This document shows positions 20,796 through 28,407 of a stretch of DNA of 43,689 nucleotides, piece by piece. The stretch's first letter is position 1. Each line of letters begins with the position of its first letter. The stretch is from a virus. Below the pieces are notes generated by a model that made no database searches, was not told where the DNA came from, and saw only the letters and a program-made list of their open reading frames with translations. The position numbers were made by a program, and so were the translations under genes. The stretch is from IMG/VR virus record IMGVR_UViG_3300035156_000356, positions 1 to 43,689 of that record. The stretch is one strand, 5' to 3'.

Positions 20796-23047
20796 TGCAA
20801 AGCCGCGTCATCTTCCGTGACGGCATGGACAATGATCCCGCCGACTATAATCAGCTGCAGGATTTCGCGCAGGGATCGATGGACGATCTCGTCGCGGACG
20901 CGGTGACCGCCGATCGCAAATATGCGGGTTTCACCGCCGCGCGCAGCAGCGCGACCGAGGTGACCGTCCAGCCTGGCCGGCTTTATTCGGCCGGCAAGGT
21001 CTTCGCCCGCGACGCCGCGTTCGTGAAGGACTTCACCACCTCGCTACCGATCGCGACCAAGAAGCATGTCCTGATCGTGATCTTCGGCCAGGAGAGCGAG
21101 ACCGACGCGCGTCCGCGCGAATTCCTGATCAACGAGGAAACCGGCGCCTCCGAACCGCGCGTCGTCGCTATGGAGCTGGCGCGGCTCTGCAACATCAACG
21201 TCGCCTCCGGCCAGGAGAGCCCCGACCCGATCGATCCCGTCCTCGACGCCGGCGTCCTGGCGGTCGCGCGGGTCGTGCTGACCCCGACCGGCGTCGACCG
21301 CGTCGACATGATCGCCGGCAACCGCCTCGACAGCGTCGCCGACGTCGCCGCCCGCGCCGCCAGCCTCGAGGCGTTCCAGGCCAAGGCCGGCCCTCAGATC
21401 GTGGCGCTCGGCTCCGACATCGCCACCTTGAAGGTCGGCGTCGCGAACAATGTCAACACCGCCGCCTTCGGCCGGCTGCTCGCGCGCATGGCGACGCTGG
21501 AGGAGCAGGCCGGCATCCCGGTCGCGGCGTCCGACAGCGATGCGGACTTCTTCCTGGACAAGGAGGAATCCGATCTCGCCCATCCCAATTTCCGCGCGAA
21601 GATCGAGGAAGGCATCCGCTTCGCCGACGAGGATGTAAAGGACAGCCAACTCGCCGTCTTCGACGCGCTCAACCCGCGCGCCAAGGTCACCGGCGACGTG
21701 CTGTTCCCGGCCTATGCGCGCGAGCTGCGCATGAATGTCGGCCCGCGCCAGGCCGAAACCCAGATCGCCGCCTATAGCTACCAGAGCCACCAGATGGTTC
21801 AGCGCATGATGTCGCGGACCCGCACGCGCTACGGCGAGGAATTCACCGTCTGCACCAACAGTGGTTGGTGGGGTGCGGTCACCGATCGCTACATCCCCGA
21901 GACCTTCGAGCGCAACGGCGAGCTGTTCCAGACCGTCAAGGTCGATTGGGACGGCCCCGCGCATGGCTGGGTACGCGTCCGCCGGCTGTGGGTAGACGTG
22001 TATCAGGAACCCTATTGGGACTATACCACCGTCAACCATGCCGTGCCCGGCGCGCAGGTCGCCGAGACCTTCCTCAACGCCAATGATCTCTGGCTCGACG
22101 CGGTCGGCCTGACCTTTACCCGCCTGGCCGCGAACGGCGGCATCACGCTGGCGCTGTGCGAAACCGATCGCGGCGCGCCGGCGCTCGACAAGGTGATCTC
22201 GGTCACCACCGTCCCGCGCGCCAGCCTGCTCGTCAATGCCGAGACCGTCATCCCGGTCCAGCCGGTCTATCTCGAAGGCGGCAAGCGCTATGCGCTGGTC
22301 GTGATCTCGGCCGCCGATCACTGGATCGCGACGACGCAAGGGACCAATTTCCCGCAGGGCACGCTCTTCTACGTGCTCGACGGCGCCTATCAGCAAGGGG
22401 ACGGCACCCGCGATCTGTGCTTCTCGCTCTACGCGGCCAAGTTCACCGCGGCGCGGGCCGTCATCGACATGGCGCCGCTGTCGCTCGCCGGTGGCATGAC
22501 CGCGATCGACATCCTGGCCGAGGCGATCATCCCGAAATCGACCGACCTCACCTATGAGGTCCAGGTCGGCGGGATCTGGACGCCGCTGGCGCGGACCGAG
22601 CAGTCGGTGCTGGGCGCCGGCGGCAACATCCCGCCGCTCGTGCCGCTCCGCCTGGTCATGACCGGCACCCCCGACGTCATGCCCGCGGTAAAACTCACCG
22701 GCTCACGCGTCCGCGTCTCGCGGCCGCGGCTCAGCCTCACCCATGTCTCGATGCCGCGGCTGCTGCCCGGCGCGGGCTCGGCGCAGATCCGCGTGATCGG
22801 CCGGCTCGAATATTTTGAGGCGGGCCATCACACCGCCACCGCGAAGCTGCGCACCGGTGCAGGTTACGCCACGCTCGTATCGCCCTCATCCTTCTCCGAC
22901 GTCGTCGCTGACGACGGTTCGATCGAGCGGACATGGGTCTTTAACCTCGGCGCTGCCGTGCCGTCGTACAAAATCCAGTTCGACGCGACCACGGACTCCG
23001 CGCTCCGCACCTTCCACTTCGGTTGGCGCAAAGACTTCGCCCTTTAA
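20795..23047 (+). CDS. DUF4815-type baseplate/tail-fibre protein (position of P2 H)
   Basis: The 750-residue protein starts FRDGMDNDPADYNQLQDF, which I associate with DUF4815 proteins. In those, an N-terminal beta domain attaches to the baseplate. A helical region follows at about residues 185-290 (VADVAARAASLEAFQAKAG, FGRLLARMATLEEQAG), with a long beta-rich C-terminal half (TRTRYGEEFTVCTNSGWWGAVTDRYIP, LRTFHFGWRKDFAL). Position after I corresponds to the fibre gene H. The start overlaps the I stop (TAATG). Function as fibre base is inferred from place and family. Confidence 0.8.
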   Translation: MQSRVIFRDGMDNDPADYNQLQDFAQGSMDDLVADAVTADRKYAGFTAARSSATEVTVQPGRLYSAGKVFARDAAFVKDFTTSLPIATKKHVLIVIFGQESETDARPREFLINEETGASEPRVVAMELARLCNINVASGQESPDPIDPVLDAGVLAVARVVLTPTGVDRVDMIAGNRLDSVADVAARAASLEAFQAKAGPQIVALGSDIATLKVGVANNVNTAAFGRLLARMATLEEQAGIPVAASDSDADFFLDKEESDLAHPNFRAKIEEGIRFADEDVKDSQLAVFDALNPRAKVTGDVLFPAYARELRMNVGPRQAETQIAAYSYQSHQMVQRMMSRTRTRYGEEFTVCTNSGWWGAVTDRYIPETFERNGELFQTVKVDWDGPAHGWVRVRRLWVDVYQEPYWDYTTVNHAVPGAQVAETFLNANDLWLDAVGLTFTRLAANGGITLALCETDRGAPALDKVISVTTVPRASLLVNAETVIPVQPVYLEGGKRYALVVISAADHWIATTQGTNFPQGTLFYVLDGAYQQGDGTRDLCFSLYAAKFTAARAVIDMAPLSLAGGMTAIDILAEAIIPKSTDLTYEVQVGGIWTPLARTEQSVLGAGGNIPPLVPLRLVMTGTPDVMPAVKLTGSRVRVSRPRLSLTHVSMPRLLPGAGSAQIRVIGRLEYFEAGHHTATAKLRTGAGYATLVSPSSFSDVVADDGSIERTWVFNLGAAVPSYKIQFDATTDSALRTFHFGWRKDFAL

Positions 23048-23059
23048 GGAGCATCGACC

Positions 23060-23230
23060 ATGGTCACGACATACAAGGTTTCCAAGTCGGGCTTTTACAA
23101 GGTCGGCCTCGCGCGCGTCTTTCCGCACGCCGGGTTCGACTACAAGCCCGGCCATGACCACACGGTCAACCAGGACATCCTGGACGCGATGATCGCAGCC
23201 GAGCTGGTGACCGATGTCGCTCCCGCCTGA
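23060..23230 (+). CDS. 56-residue fibre-region protein
   Basis: A strong Shine-Dalgarno AAGGAG (23046-23051) overlaps the stop of the preceding gene, eight bases before the ATG. The product contains YKVSKSGFYKVGLARVFPHAGFDYKPGHDHTVN and a short helix (DILDAMIAAELV). I do not recognise a family, but its good ribosome-binding site and its 17-bp overlap with the next gene make it a real gene. Its place suggests a small tail-fibre or baseplate accessory protein. Confidence 0.75.
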   Translation: MVTTYKVSKSGFYKVGLARVFPHAGFDYKPGHDHTVNQDILDAMIAAELVTDVAPA

Positions 23231-23630
23231 GCTGGATTTCCAGCGCGACCGCGATGCTTCGCCCGCGCGCATGAACCGCGCGATGGAATATATTGCGGCC
23301 GCGCTGCGCCAGGCGCTCGCGCTCAAGCCCGATTATGAAATCGCACTCGCCGAGCTGCGCGATGTCGGGCTGGCGCGACTGGTGGCGGCGCTGCAACCGG
23401 TGGTCGAACGCGCCAATGCGCTCGCGGCCGAGCTGGCGGAGGTCCATGACCGGTGGGTCGCGGACAACGCGATCACGATCATGAAGGCGGAAATCCTCGC
23501 CGCCTTCGATCTCCAGTTCGACGCGATCTCCGACGATCTCGACAGCCGGATCGATCTGGTCAGCACCGACCTCGGCAAGGTCCGCGCGCAGCTCGACGCG
23601 CAAGCCGTCGACCGCTGGTTCTTCGCATGA
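23214..23630 (+). CDS. helical tail-fibre region protein
   Basis: The 138-residue protein is almost entirely helical with heptad-like spacing (MNRAMEYIAAALRQALALKPDYEIALAELRDVGLARLVAALQPVVERANALAAELAEVHDRW). It starts LPPELDFQRDRDASPARMNRAMEYI, a pattern I associate with phage fibre-region proteins. The C-terminal half looks like a coiled-coil stalk (LDSRIDLVSTDLGKVRAQLD). It likely forms a trimeric fibre stem linking baseplate and tip. The function is inferred. Confidence 0.7.
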   Translation: MSLPPELDFQRDRDASPARMNRAMEYIAAALRQALALKPDYEIALAELRDVGLARLVAALQPVVERANALAAELAEVHDRWVADNAITIMKAEILAAFDLQFDAISDDLDSRIDLVSTDLGKVRAQLDAQAVDRWFFA

Positions 23631-23640
23631 GGATGCACCC

Positions 23641-23967
23641 ATGACCGCCGCCACCGTCGACCCCGTCAACCACACCGCCTCGACCCTGCTCGCCCGCGCC
23701 TTTGGCCCGGTGCCGGCGGGCGAGGAATGGCGCGTCCGCGTTCGGATCTCCAACAATGGTGGCGGCAACGACGCGTTCGATCTGCGCATCCGCAAAGCCG
23801 ATGGCAGCAATGCCTGCTACCGCGCGCGCGGTCATCTGGTCGACCTTGGCGGCGCGCCCTATGATGTCGAAACCGATCTGCTGCTGCCCGCCGGCTATGA
23901 GCTGTGGGACCGCTCCGGGGCTGGCTATGTCGATGCCAGCTACACCGCTGCGAAGCGGAGCGTCTGA
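23641..23967 (+). CDS. small beta-rich fibre-region protein
   Basis: The 108-residue product appears to be a single beta sandwich (EEWRVRVRISNNGGGNDAFDLRIRKADGSNACY, VETDLLLPAGYELWDRSGAGYVDASYTA). It resembles short head-like domains of tail fibres. It sits between the helical stalk protein and the glycine-rich tip. The stop overlaps the next start (TGATG). No enzymatic motifs are visible. Confidence 0.7.
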   Translation: MTAATVDPVNHTASTLLARAFGPVPAGEEWRVRVRISNNGGGNDAFDLRIRKADGSNACYRARGHLVDLGGAPYDVETDLLLPAGYELWDRSGAGYVDASYTAAKRSV

Positions 23968-24599
23968 TGGCGGGCCGCGTTGCCAACCCGGCAACCACCG
24001 CGACCAGCCAGCTTCGCCGGCTCGGCACGTTCCGTCGTGTCGAACCCGGCACCATCGTCGTGCCCGTCCCGCGCGGCACGACGATGGTGCGGTTCGAGAG
24101 GAACGGCGGGGGCGGCGCTGGCGGTGCGCAAAGTAACAATCAGGGTAGCAACGGTGGGGGCGAGGCCCAGACCGAACGCCGGTTCATTCGGCTGCGCGAC
24201 AGCAGCGTCACGGTGACGATCGGCCGCGGCGGGCGCAACGGCTTCCCTGCGAACCAATATTACCCGTCTGAAGACAGTTCGGCTCTTGGCTATACCGCCA
24301 AGGCCGGGAAGATCGGGATTCCGTTCGTCTCGCCGGGACCGAACAGCGACAACGCGCAGCCGGGGGCAGATGGGGTCGACCTGACGATGATCGGAAGCGC
24401 GGGCTTCGCGTTCGGCAATTTCACCGGTGCCAGCGGCTCCGGCCTTCGCGGTGGCGGTGAATATGGCGGCCACCCGAGCGACGGCTCCGGCTATGCCGGG
24501 CGGCTGGGCTGCGGCGGAGGCAGCGGTGTTCCGCGTCCTGAATTCACGCCGGGTGGCGGGGGCGGCGACGGCTATATCGTGATGGAGTTCTACGGATGA
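23967..24599 (+). CDS. glycine-rich tail-fibre tip protein
   Basis: The 210-residue protein has a basic N-terminal segment, a VPVPRGTTMVRFERNGGGGAGGAQ turn and several glycine clusters, ending GGGGGDGYIVMEFYG. This is the layout of glycine-rich adhesin domains (gp38-like or Gly_rich_2) at the tips of phage fibres. There, packed glycine helices display variable loops for receptor recognition. It precedes the DUF4376 assembly factor, as expected for the distal fibre protein. The ATG overlaps the previous stop. Confidence 0.75.
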   Translation: MAGRVANPATTATSQLRRLGTFRRVEPGTIVVPVPRGTTMVRFERNGGGGAGGAQSNNQGSNGGGEAQTERRFIRLRDSSVTVTIGRGGRNGFPANQYYPSEDSSALGYTAKAGKIGIPFVSPGPNSDNAQPGADGVDLTMIGSAGFAFGNFTGASGSGLRGGGEYGGHPSDGSGYAGRLGCGGGSGVPRPEFTPGGGGGDGYIVMEFYG

Positions 24600-25201
24600 C
24601 GCTCTGGATGCGCGCCGGCGGCGAACCGCAACCGCTCCCCTATTTCGACCAGGATGCCGATCAAAATCTCTGGTCGGACCTCGCCAACAATCCGGACGGC
24701 CGCGTCGCCTGCGGCTGGGTCGAAGCGCCGGCCGCGCCTGCGATCGATCCGGAGATCGAGACGATCGCCTGGGTGGATGGCGACTGGCGGGTGACGCCGA
24801 TCGCGGCCGACATCCTCGCCGCCCGTGCCGCCGCTGCCATGGCCGCGCGCCGCGACGCGGTCGATGCGCGCGCCCAGCGCGTGTTCCTGGGCGGCTATGC
24901 GCCGGCGTCACCGGCGTTCGCGGGCCACCGTCTCCAGCTGCGCGACGTCGACGACAAGACCAACTGGCTCACCAGTCAGATCAGCTATTCCGCCGCAGTC
25001 GCGGCCGGCTTCGGTGACGTCGTAGACGCCAGCTTCCGGACCGCGTCGAATGCCACGATCACCGTCACCTATCAGGAGGGGCTGGACGTGCTGCTCGGCA
25101 TGGCCGGCTGGGGCCGCGCGATCCTGGCGCATAGCTGGGACTTGAAAGATAGGATCGCGGCCGGCACCCCGGTCGATGTCGAGGACGGCTGGCCCGAATA
25201 G
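24596..25201 (+). CDS. DUF4376 tail-fibre assembly-type protein
   Basis: The 201-residue protein starts at an ATG overlapping the previous stop (ATGA). The N-terminal third resembles fibre-assembly proteins with Trp-containing beta strands (CGWVEAP, IAWVDGDWRVTP). The C-terminal DUF4376-like part contains FAGHRLQLRDVDDKTNWLTSQISYS and ends GRAILAHSWDLKDRI. These proteins are thought to help fibre folding and assembly. It is the last gene of the unit started by the operator at 18648. Confidence 0.8.
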   Translation: MTLWMRAGGEPQPLPYFDQDADQNLWSDLANNPDGRVACGWVEAPAAPAIDPEIETIAWVDGDWRVTPIAADILAARAAAAMAARRDAVDARAQRVFLGGYAPASPAFAGHRLQLRDVDDKTNWLTSQISYSAAVAAGFGDVVDASFRTASNATITVTYQEGLDVLLGMAGWGRAILAHSWDLKDRIAAGTPVDVEDGWPE

Positions 25202-25295
25202 GGGCGGAACGGTGCCCCGATCCTGAAGCGCCTGCACGCGCGCATCCCCCGCCAGTGGACCCGGCCGGGACGCCATCTCTTGCAGGAAATCCTAC

Positions 25296-26126
25296 TTGTC
25301 TATCGACCTTTTCCCCGTCGCCCCCACGCGACCCGTCGCCGGCTATATCGGCGGCAAGCGCAACCTCGCCAAGCGCATCTGCGCGATCCTCGATCGCACG
25401 CCGCACACCAGCTACGCCGAACCCTTCGTCGGCATGGGCGGCATCTTCCTGCGCCGCACGCGCCGGCCGCGCGCCGAGGCGATCAACGATATCAGCGGTG
25501 ACGTGTCCGGCCTGTTCCGCTGTCTTGCCGAGCATTATCCTTACATGATCGACATGCTGCGCTTCCGTGTCGCCGGCCGCGCCGAATTTGAACGCCTGCT
25601 CGGGCAGGATCCGGAACGGCTGACCGATCTGCAACGCGCCTGCCGGTTCCTGTATTTGCAGCGGCTGGCGTTCGGCGGGCGGGTGGCCGGGCGGACCTAC
25701 GGCGTCGATGCGAGCAACCCGGCGCGGTTCGACGTCGGCAAGCTCGAACCCATGCTCGCCGATCTGCATGACCGGCTCCAGGGCGTGACGATCGAGCGTC
25801 TGCCCTATGGCGACTTCATTCGCCGATATGACCGCGACGGCGCGCTCTTCTACCTCGATCCGCCCTACTGGCAGTGCGAAGGGGACTATGGCCCTGGGGT
25901 CTTCGCACCCGACGACTTCGCCCGCCTGGCGGCGCAGCTGCGCGCGATCAAGGGCGGCTTCCTGTTGTCGATCAACGACAATCCGGACGTGCGGACGATC
26001 TTCGCCGGCTTCTGCATGGTCCCGGTGCCGACCATCTACACGGTTGGTTCCGGCATGCCGACCAAGGCCGCCGAGCTGCTGATCTCGAACGAGAGGAGCA
26101 TCCTGTTGGAAGCGGCAAACGATTAG
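25296..26126 (+). CDS. D12-class adenine-specific DNA methyltransferase (Dam-like), orphan
   Basis: The 276-residue enzyme transfers a methyl group from S-adenosylmethionine to adenine N6 in DNA. The cofactor motif AEPFVGMGGIF and the catalytic DPPYW (in FYLDPPYWQCEGDYG) are intact. A YIGGKRNLAKRI N-terminus is typical of the class. No ATG exists before the cofactor motif, so a TTG at 25296 with an upstream AGGA is the likely start. No endonuclease partner is nearby. It may protect phage DNA from host restriction or modulate gene expression; the target site is unknown. Confidence 0.92.
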   Translation: MSIDLFPVAPTRPVAGYIGGKRNLAKRICAILDRTPHTSYAEPFVGMGGIFLRRTRRPRAEAINDISGDVSGLFRCLAEHYPYMIDMLRFRVAGRAEFERLLGQDPERLTDLQRACRFLYLQRLAFGGRVAGRTYGVDASNPARFDVGKLEPMLADLHDRLQGVTIERLPYGDFIRRYDRDGALFYLDPPYWQCEGDYGPGVFAPDDFARLAAQLRAIKGGFLLSINDNPDVRTIFAGFCMVPVPTIYTVGSGMPTKAAELLISNERSILLEAAND

Positions 26127-26157
26127 GAGCGGGGCGGATTACTATCCGCCTCAGCGC

Positions 26158-26274
26158 CTACTCCCCGCCGATATGATATTTACGGTCGAACGCACGCGAG
26201 GCACGCTGAACGATTACGACCGAAAGAGTGGCGAGCAGGAACGCGCAGGATGCGATCGCAATCGGCAGTTCCAT
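26158..26274 (-). CDS. 38-residue single-span membrane protein
   Basis: The ATG at 26274 has an excellent GGAGGAG Shine-Dalgarno sequence overlapping the end of the preceding gene. A GTG at 26283 is a weaker alternative. The peptide has one hydrophobic span (LPIAIASCAFLLATLSVVIV) and a basic tail (QRASRAFDRKYHIGGE). It is the last gene of a three-gene reverse operon. The size and composition match small toxic or regulatory membrane peptides, but no family is recognised. Confidence 0.65.
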   Translation of the reverse strand: MELPIAIASCAFLLATLSVVIVQRASRAFDRKYHIGGE

Positions 26275-26279
26275 ACGCT

Positions 26280-26651
26280 TCACTCCTCCGACTTCCACGC
26301 GAACAGCACAAGCTGTGCGCTGATATGCAGTACGGCTGCGATGCCTGTACCGAACAGCGCTCTTAGCACAGGTTCTCGTACAACGTCCGCTGTAGCAAAA
26401 GGAACCACAAGGATCGTTAACAGGCATGCCGCACCGACCGTGTTCAAAAAGTTCGCTAGGAGCTTCAGTCGCTCATTGAACCGCTTGGCCGCACGCCGGC
26501 GCCGTATATCGAGATCCTCCGCCTGATGTCCCTGTATGAGCGGCTCAGCCCCACCGATCGTACGGCGCAGCTTGATCAAGTTGATAAGCGCAACGATCGC
26601 CAGCGTTAAGGCGATGCCGTTCAATGTGTCTATGATTGGGGACCATATCAT
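26280..26651 (-). CDS. 123-residue membrane protein, middle gene of the RHH operon
   Basis: Three hydrophobic segments are predicted: about 9-27 (LNGIALTLAIVALINLI), 66-86 (LANFLNTVGAACLLTILVV) and 99-118 (FGTGIAAVLHISAQLVLFAW). A strongly basic cytoplasmic loop (DIRRRRAAKRFNERLK) lies between the first two. The ATG overlaps the RHH gene stop (ATGA), so the two are translationally coupled. I do not recognise the family. A membrane role such as superinfection exclusion or an abortive-infection effector is a guess based on its context. Confidence 0.7.
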   Translation of the reverse strand: MIWSPIIDTLNGIALTLAIVALINLIKLRRTIGGAEPLIQGHQAEDLDIRRRRAAKRFNERLKLLANFLNTVGAACLLTILVVPFATADVVREPVLRALFGTGIAAVLHISAQLVLFAWKSEE

Positions 26652-26824
26652 AGGTCCAAACCCTTGCGCGCCAGTCGGCGTAGCGCCTCCGGTCGGGACG
26701 GCGCGTCCGGCTGTTGCGCGATCCAGCTATCAATGGCGGCGAGCATGCGGCGCTCCACCCTGACAGTGACAGCTTCGGTGTCCGCCTTTGGACGTCCTAC
26801 CTTTTTGACGGCAACAATTGACAT
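26648..26824 (-). CDS. 58-residue ribbon-helix-helix protein
   Basis: The peptide has a basic N-terminus (VKKVGRPKADTE), then the RHH pattern: a beta strand (AVTVRVERRM) followed by two helices (LAAIDSWIAQQPDA and SRPEALRRLARKGL). The SRPEALRRL segment is typical of CopG/Arc-type repressors and antitoxins. It is the first gene of a reverse operon with two membrane proteins and probably autoregulates it. The predicted -10 lies only six bases before the ATG. Confidence 0.8.
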   Translation of the reverse strand: MSIVAVKKVGRPKADTEAVTVRVERRMLAAIDSWIAQQPDAPSRPEALRRLARKGLDL

Positions 26825-26830
26825 GCGGAG

Positions 26831-26836
26831 TTTATA
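26831..26836 (-). promoter_or_regulatory. candidate -10 of the RHH operon
   Basis: Read leftward the sequence is TATAAA (five of six consensus bases). A weak -35 (TTCCGC) lies 17 bp upstream. Only six bases separate the -10 from the RHH start codon, so the transcript would be leaderless or nearly so. Confidence 0.5.
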
Positions 26837-26852
26837 ACGTCAGAAATGCGGA

Positions 26853-26882
26853 AGCGGAAGAGCGTTACAGCGCTCTCCCGCT
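26853..26882. repeat. long imperfect hairpin between divergent cargo operons
   Basis: AGCGGAAGAGCG (26853-26864) and CGCTCTCCCGCT (26871-26882) form a 12-bp stem with one mismatch around TTACAG. The stem has no U-tract. It lies between the RHH promoter and the rightward small gene and could be a terminator, an insulator or a repressor site. Confidence 0.45.
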
Positions 26883-26909
26883 CCTAACTCGAACCACGGA
26901 GCTTACCCG

Positions 26910-27128
26910 ATGGCCCAAGCTGAGCGCAGCCATAGCATAGTCTTGCCCGAATGGCAGGACGCGGACCTCCTCCGCGACACGCCCGGTTGTGCGATCGGGT
27001 GCGCACGCTGCACCATCCGCTGCGCGGTGGTGACGGGCGCCCGCGACGAACTGATCGAACGCCTGCACCGCGCCGAGCTGGCCGTGCTTGCGGTCCGACC
27101 GCTTCGCATCCCGTCGCGGGTGCATTGA
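26910..27128 (+). CDS. 72-residue cysteine-containing protein of unknown function
   Basis: The product contains CAIGCARCTIRC (about residues 27-38), a possible metal-binding cluster, followed by a helix (GARDELIERLHRAELAVLAV). The family is unknown. It lies in the cargo island just after the hairpin and one base before the next gene, with which it is probably cotranscribed. Confidence 0.5.
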   Translation: MAQAERSHSIVLPEWQDADLLRDTPGCAIGCARCTIRCAVVTGARDELIERLHRAELAVLAVRPLRIPSRVH

Positions 27129-27129
27129 A

Positions 27130-27384
27130 ATGCGGTTGCTGGCCACCGAGGATATCAGCCCGGTCGATCGATCGCGGGACGTCATCGATCCGGACCCGCA
27201 TGCGCGCCTGATCACCGTGCGCGATGCGATGCGGGGACTGGCCGACCTGCTCCATGACGGCGGCACGGTGACCTGGTGCGGCGAAGCCCCGGTCTCGCGC
27301 GGCGATCTCTCCGCTCTGATGGCGGTCCTGGGCGATCAGCTTGAGGCCGCGATCGATGCTCCTCCGAACCGTCGAGCCTTGTAG
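27130..27384 (+). CDS. 84-residue protein of unknown function
   Basis: The ATG at 27130 follows the previous stop by one base. An upstream in-frame ATG at 27088 exists but overlaps that gene. The protein is acidic with a helical centre (VRDAMRGLADLLHDGGTVTW, SALMAVLGDQLEAAIDA). I do not recognise it. As in the DUF4145 gene, the last two codons (TTG TAG) lie inside a late operator. Confidence 0.55.
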   Translation: MRLLATEDISPVDRSRDVIDPDPHARLITVRDAMRGLADLLHDGGTVTWCGEAPVSRGDLSALMAVLGDQLEAAIDAPPNRRAL

Positions 27385-27400
27385 AAACGCATTCTACAAG
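27378..27400. promoter_or_regulatory. late-gene operator palindrome 3 (upstream of V)
   Basis: The sequence is CTTGTAGA-AACGCAT-TCTACAAG with perfect 8-bp arms, centred 58 bp before the V start codon. Arms and spacing are identical to the copies at 7449 and 18648. It probably drives the V-W-FI-FII-E-T-U-D unit. Confidence 0.82.
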
Positions 27401-27446
27401 ACCGGGGCCGCGCACGAAATCGGCGCGCGCGCCATGGTTCGGCACC

Positions 27447-28028
27447 ATGAGCGACCCTGCCGACCTCCAGCGCCTGATCGGCGATGTCATCCGTACGGGC
27501 ATCGTCGCGTCGATCGATCACGCCAACGCCACCTGCATCGTCCGGATCGGCAATCTGCTGACTGACGAGGTGCCGTGGCTGGCGTTCCGCGCCGGCGGCA
27601 CCGCGGCCTGGTCGCCACCGACCATCGGCGAGCAATGCCTTCTGCTCTGCCCGGAGGGCGACACCGCCGCCGGCGTCGTGCTGCTCGGCCTCTATTCGGA
27701 TGCCAATCCTGCCCCGGCCGCGGCCGAGGATGTCGAGCTGCTGCGCTTCGTCGACGGCGCCGAGATCAGCTACGACGCTGCGGCGCATCGGCTGGTCGCC
27801 AAGCTGCCCGCCGGCGGCCGAGCCGAGATCGAGGCACCGGACGGCATCACGCTGGTCGGCCCGGTCGAAATCTGGGGGACGCTCAGCGTCCGCGACGATC
27901 TCGACGTCGGCGGCAAGGCCGATGTCGATGGCGATGTGAAGGGCGCCGGGATCAGCCTGGCCAAGCATGTCCATCCCGGTGTCCAATCTGGCCCAGCCAA
28001 GACGCTCGCACCGCTGGCGCTGCCATGA
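27447..28028 (+). CDS. V: baseplate spike protein V (P2 gpV family)
   Basis: V forms the trimeric membrane-piercing spike. The 193-residue protein has an N-terminal OB-fold part (DLQRLIGDVIRTGIVASIDHANATCIVRIG) and a repetitive beta-helix part (AEIEAPDGITLVGPVEIWGTLSVRDDLDVGG). Near the end is H174-V-H176, the HxH motif that binds iron at the spike tip in P2. The region before the ATG has no clear Shine-Dalgarno sequence. Confidence 0.95.
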   Translation: MSDPADLQRLIGDVIRTGIVASIDHANATCIVRIGNLLTDEVPWLAFRAGGTAAWSPPTIGEQCLLLCPEGDTAAGVVLLGLYSDANPAPAAAEDVELLRFVDGAEISYDAAAHRLVAKLPAGGRAEIEAPDGITLVGPVEIWGTLSVRDDLDVGGKADVDGDVKGAGISLAKHVHPGVQSGPAKTLAPLALP

Positions 28029-28396
28029 CCGGCATGGACGCGCGCACCGGCAAGCCGCTCGCCGGCGCCGACCATCTCCGCCAGTCGGTCGCCGACATCC
28101 TGTTCACGCCGATCGGATCGCGCGTCGCGCTCCGCGACTATGGCTCCGATCTTCCCGACCTGATCGACCGGCCCGTCACCCCGGCGCTGCGCCTGCGCAT
28201 CTATGCCGCGACCGCCATGGCGCTGCTCCGCTGGGAACCGCGCATCCGCCTGCTGGCGGTGACCTTGGCGGCGGGCGCTGTCCCGGGGGCCTTTGTCCTC
28301 TCGCTCGATGCGCAGCGTCTCGATGTCCTCGCCCCCGCCGGCGCCGGCACCCGCGTCCGTCTCGACGTCTCCTACACCTCCGCTTCGCTCGCCTGA
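28025..28396 (+). CDS. W: baseplate wedge protein W (gp25-like)
   Basis: The 123-residue product belongs to the GPW/gp25 family of baseplate wedge proteins. Typical segments are HLRQSVADILFTPIGSRVALRDYGSDLPDLID and ALLRWEPRIRLLAVTL. The ATG overlaps the V stop (ATGA). In P2 W is followed by J; here J lies in another unit and FI follows instead. Confidence 0.94.
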   Translation: MTGMDARTGKPLAGADHLRQSVADILFTPIGSRVALRDYGSDLPDLIDRPVTPALRLRIYAATAMALLRWEPRIRLLAVTLAAGAVPGAFVLSLDAQRLDVLAPAGAGTRVRLDVSYTSASLA

Positions 28397-28407
28397 AAGG
28401 ATTCCGC

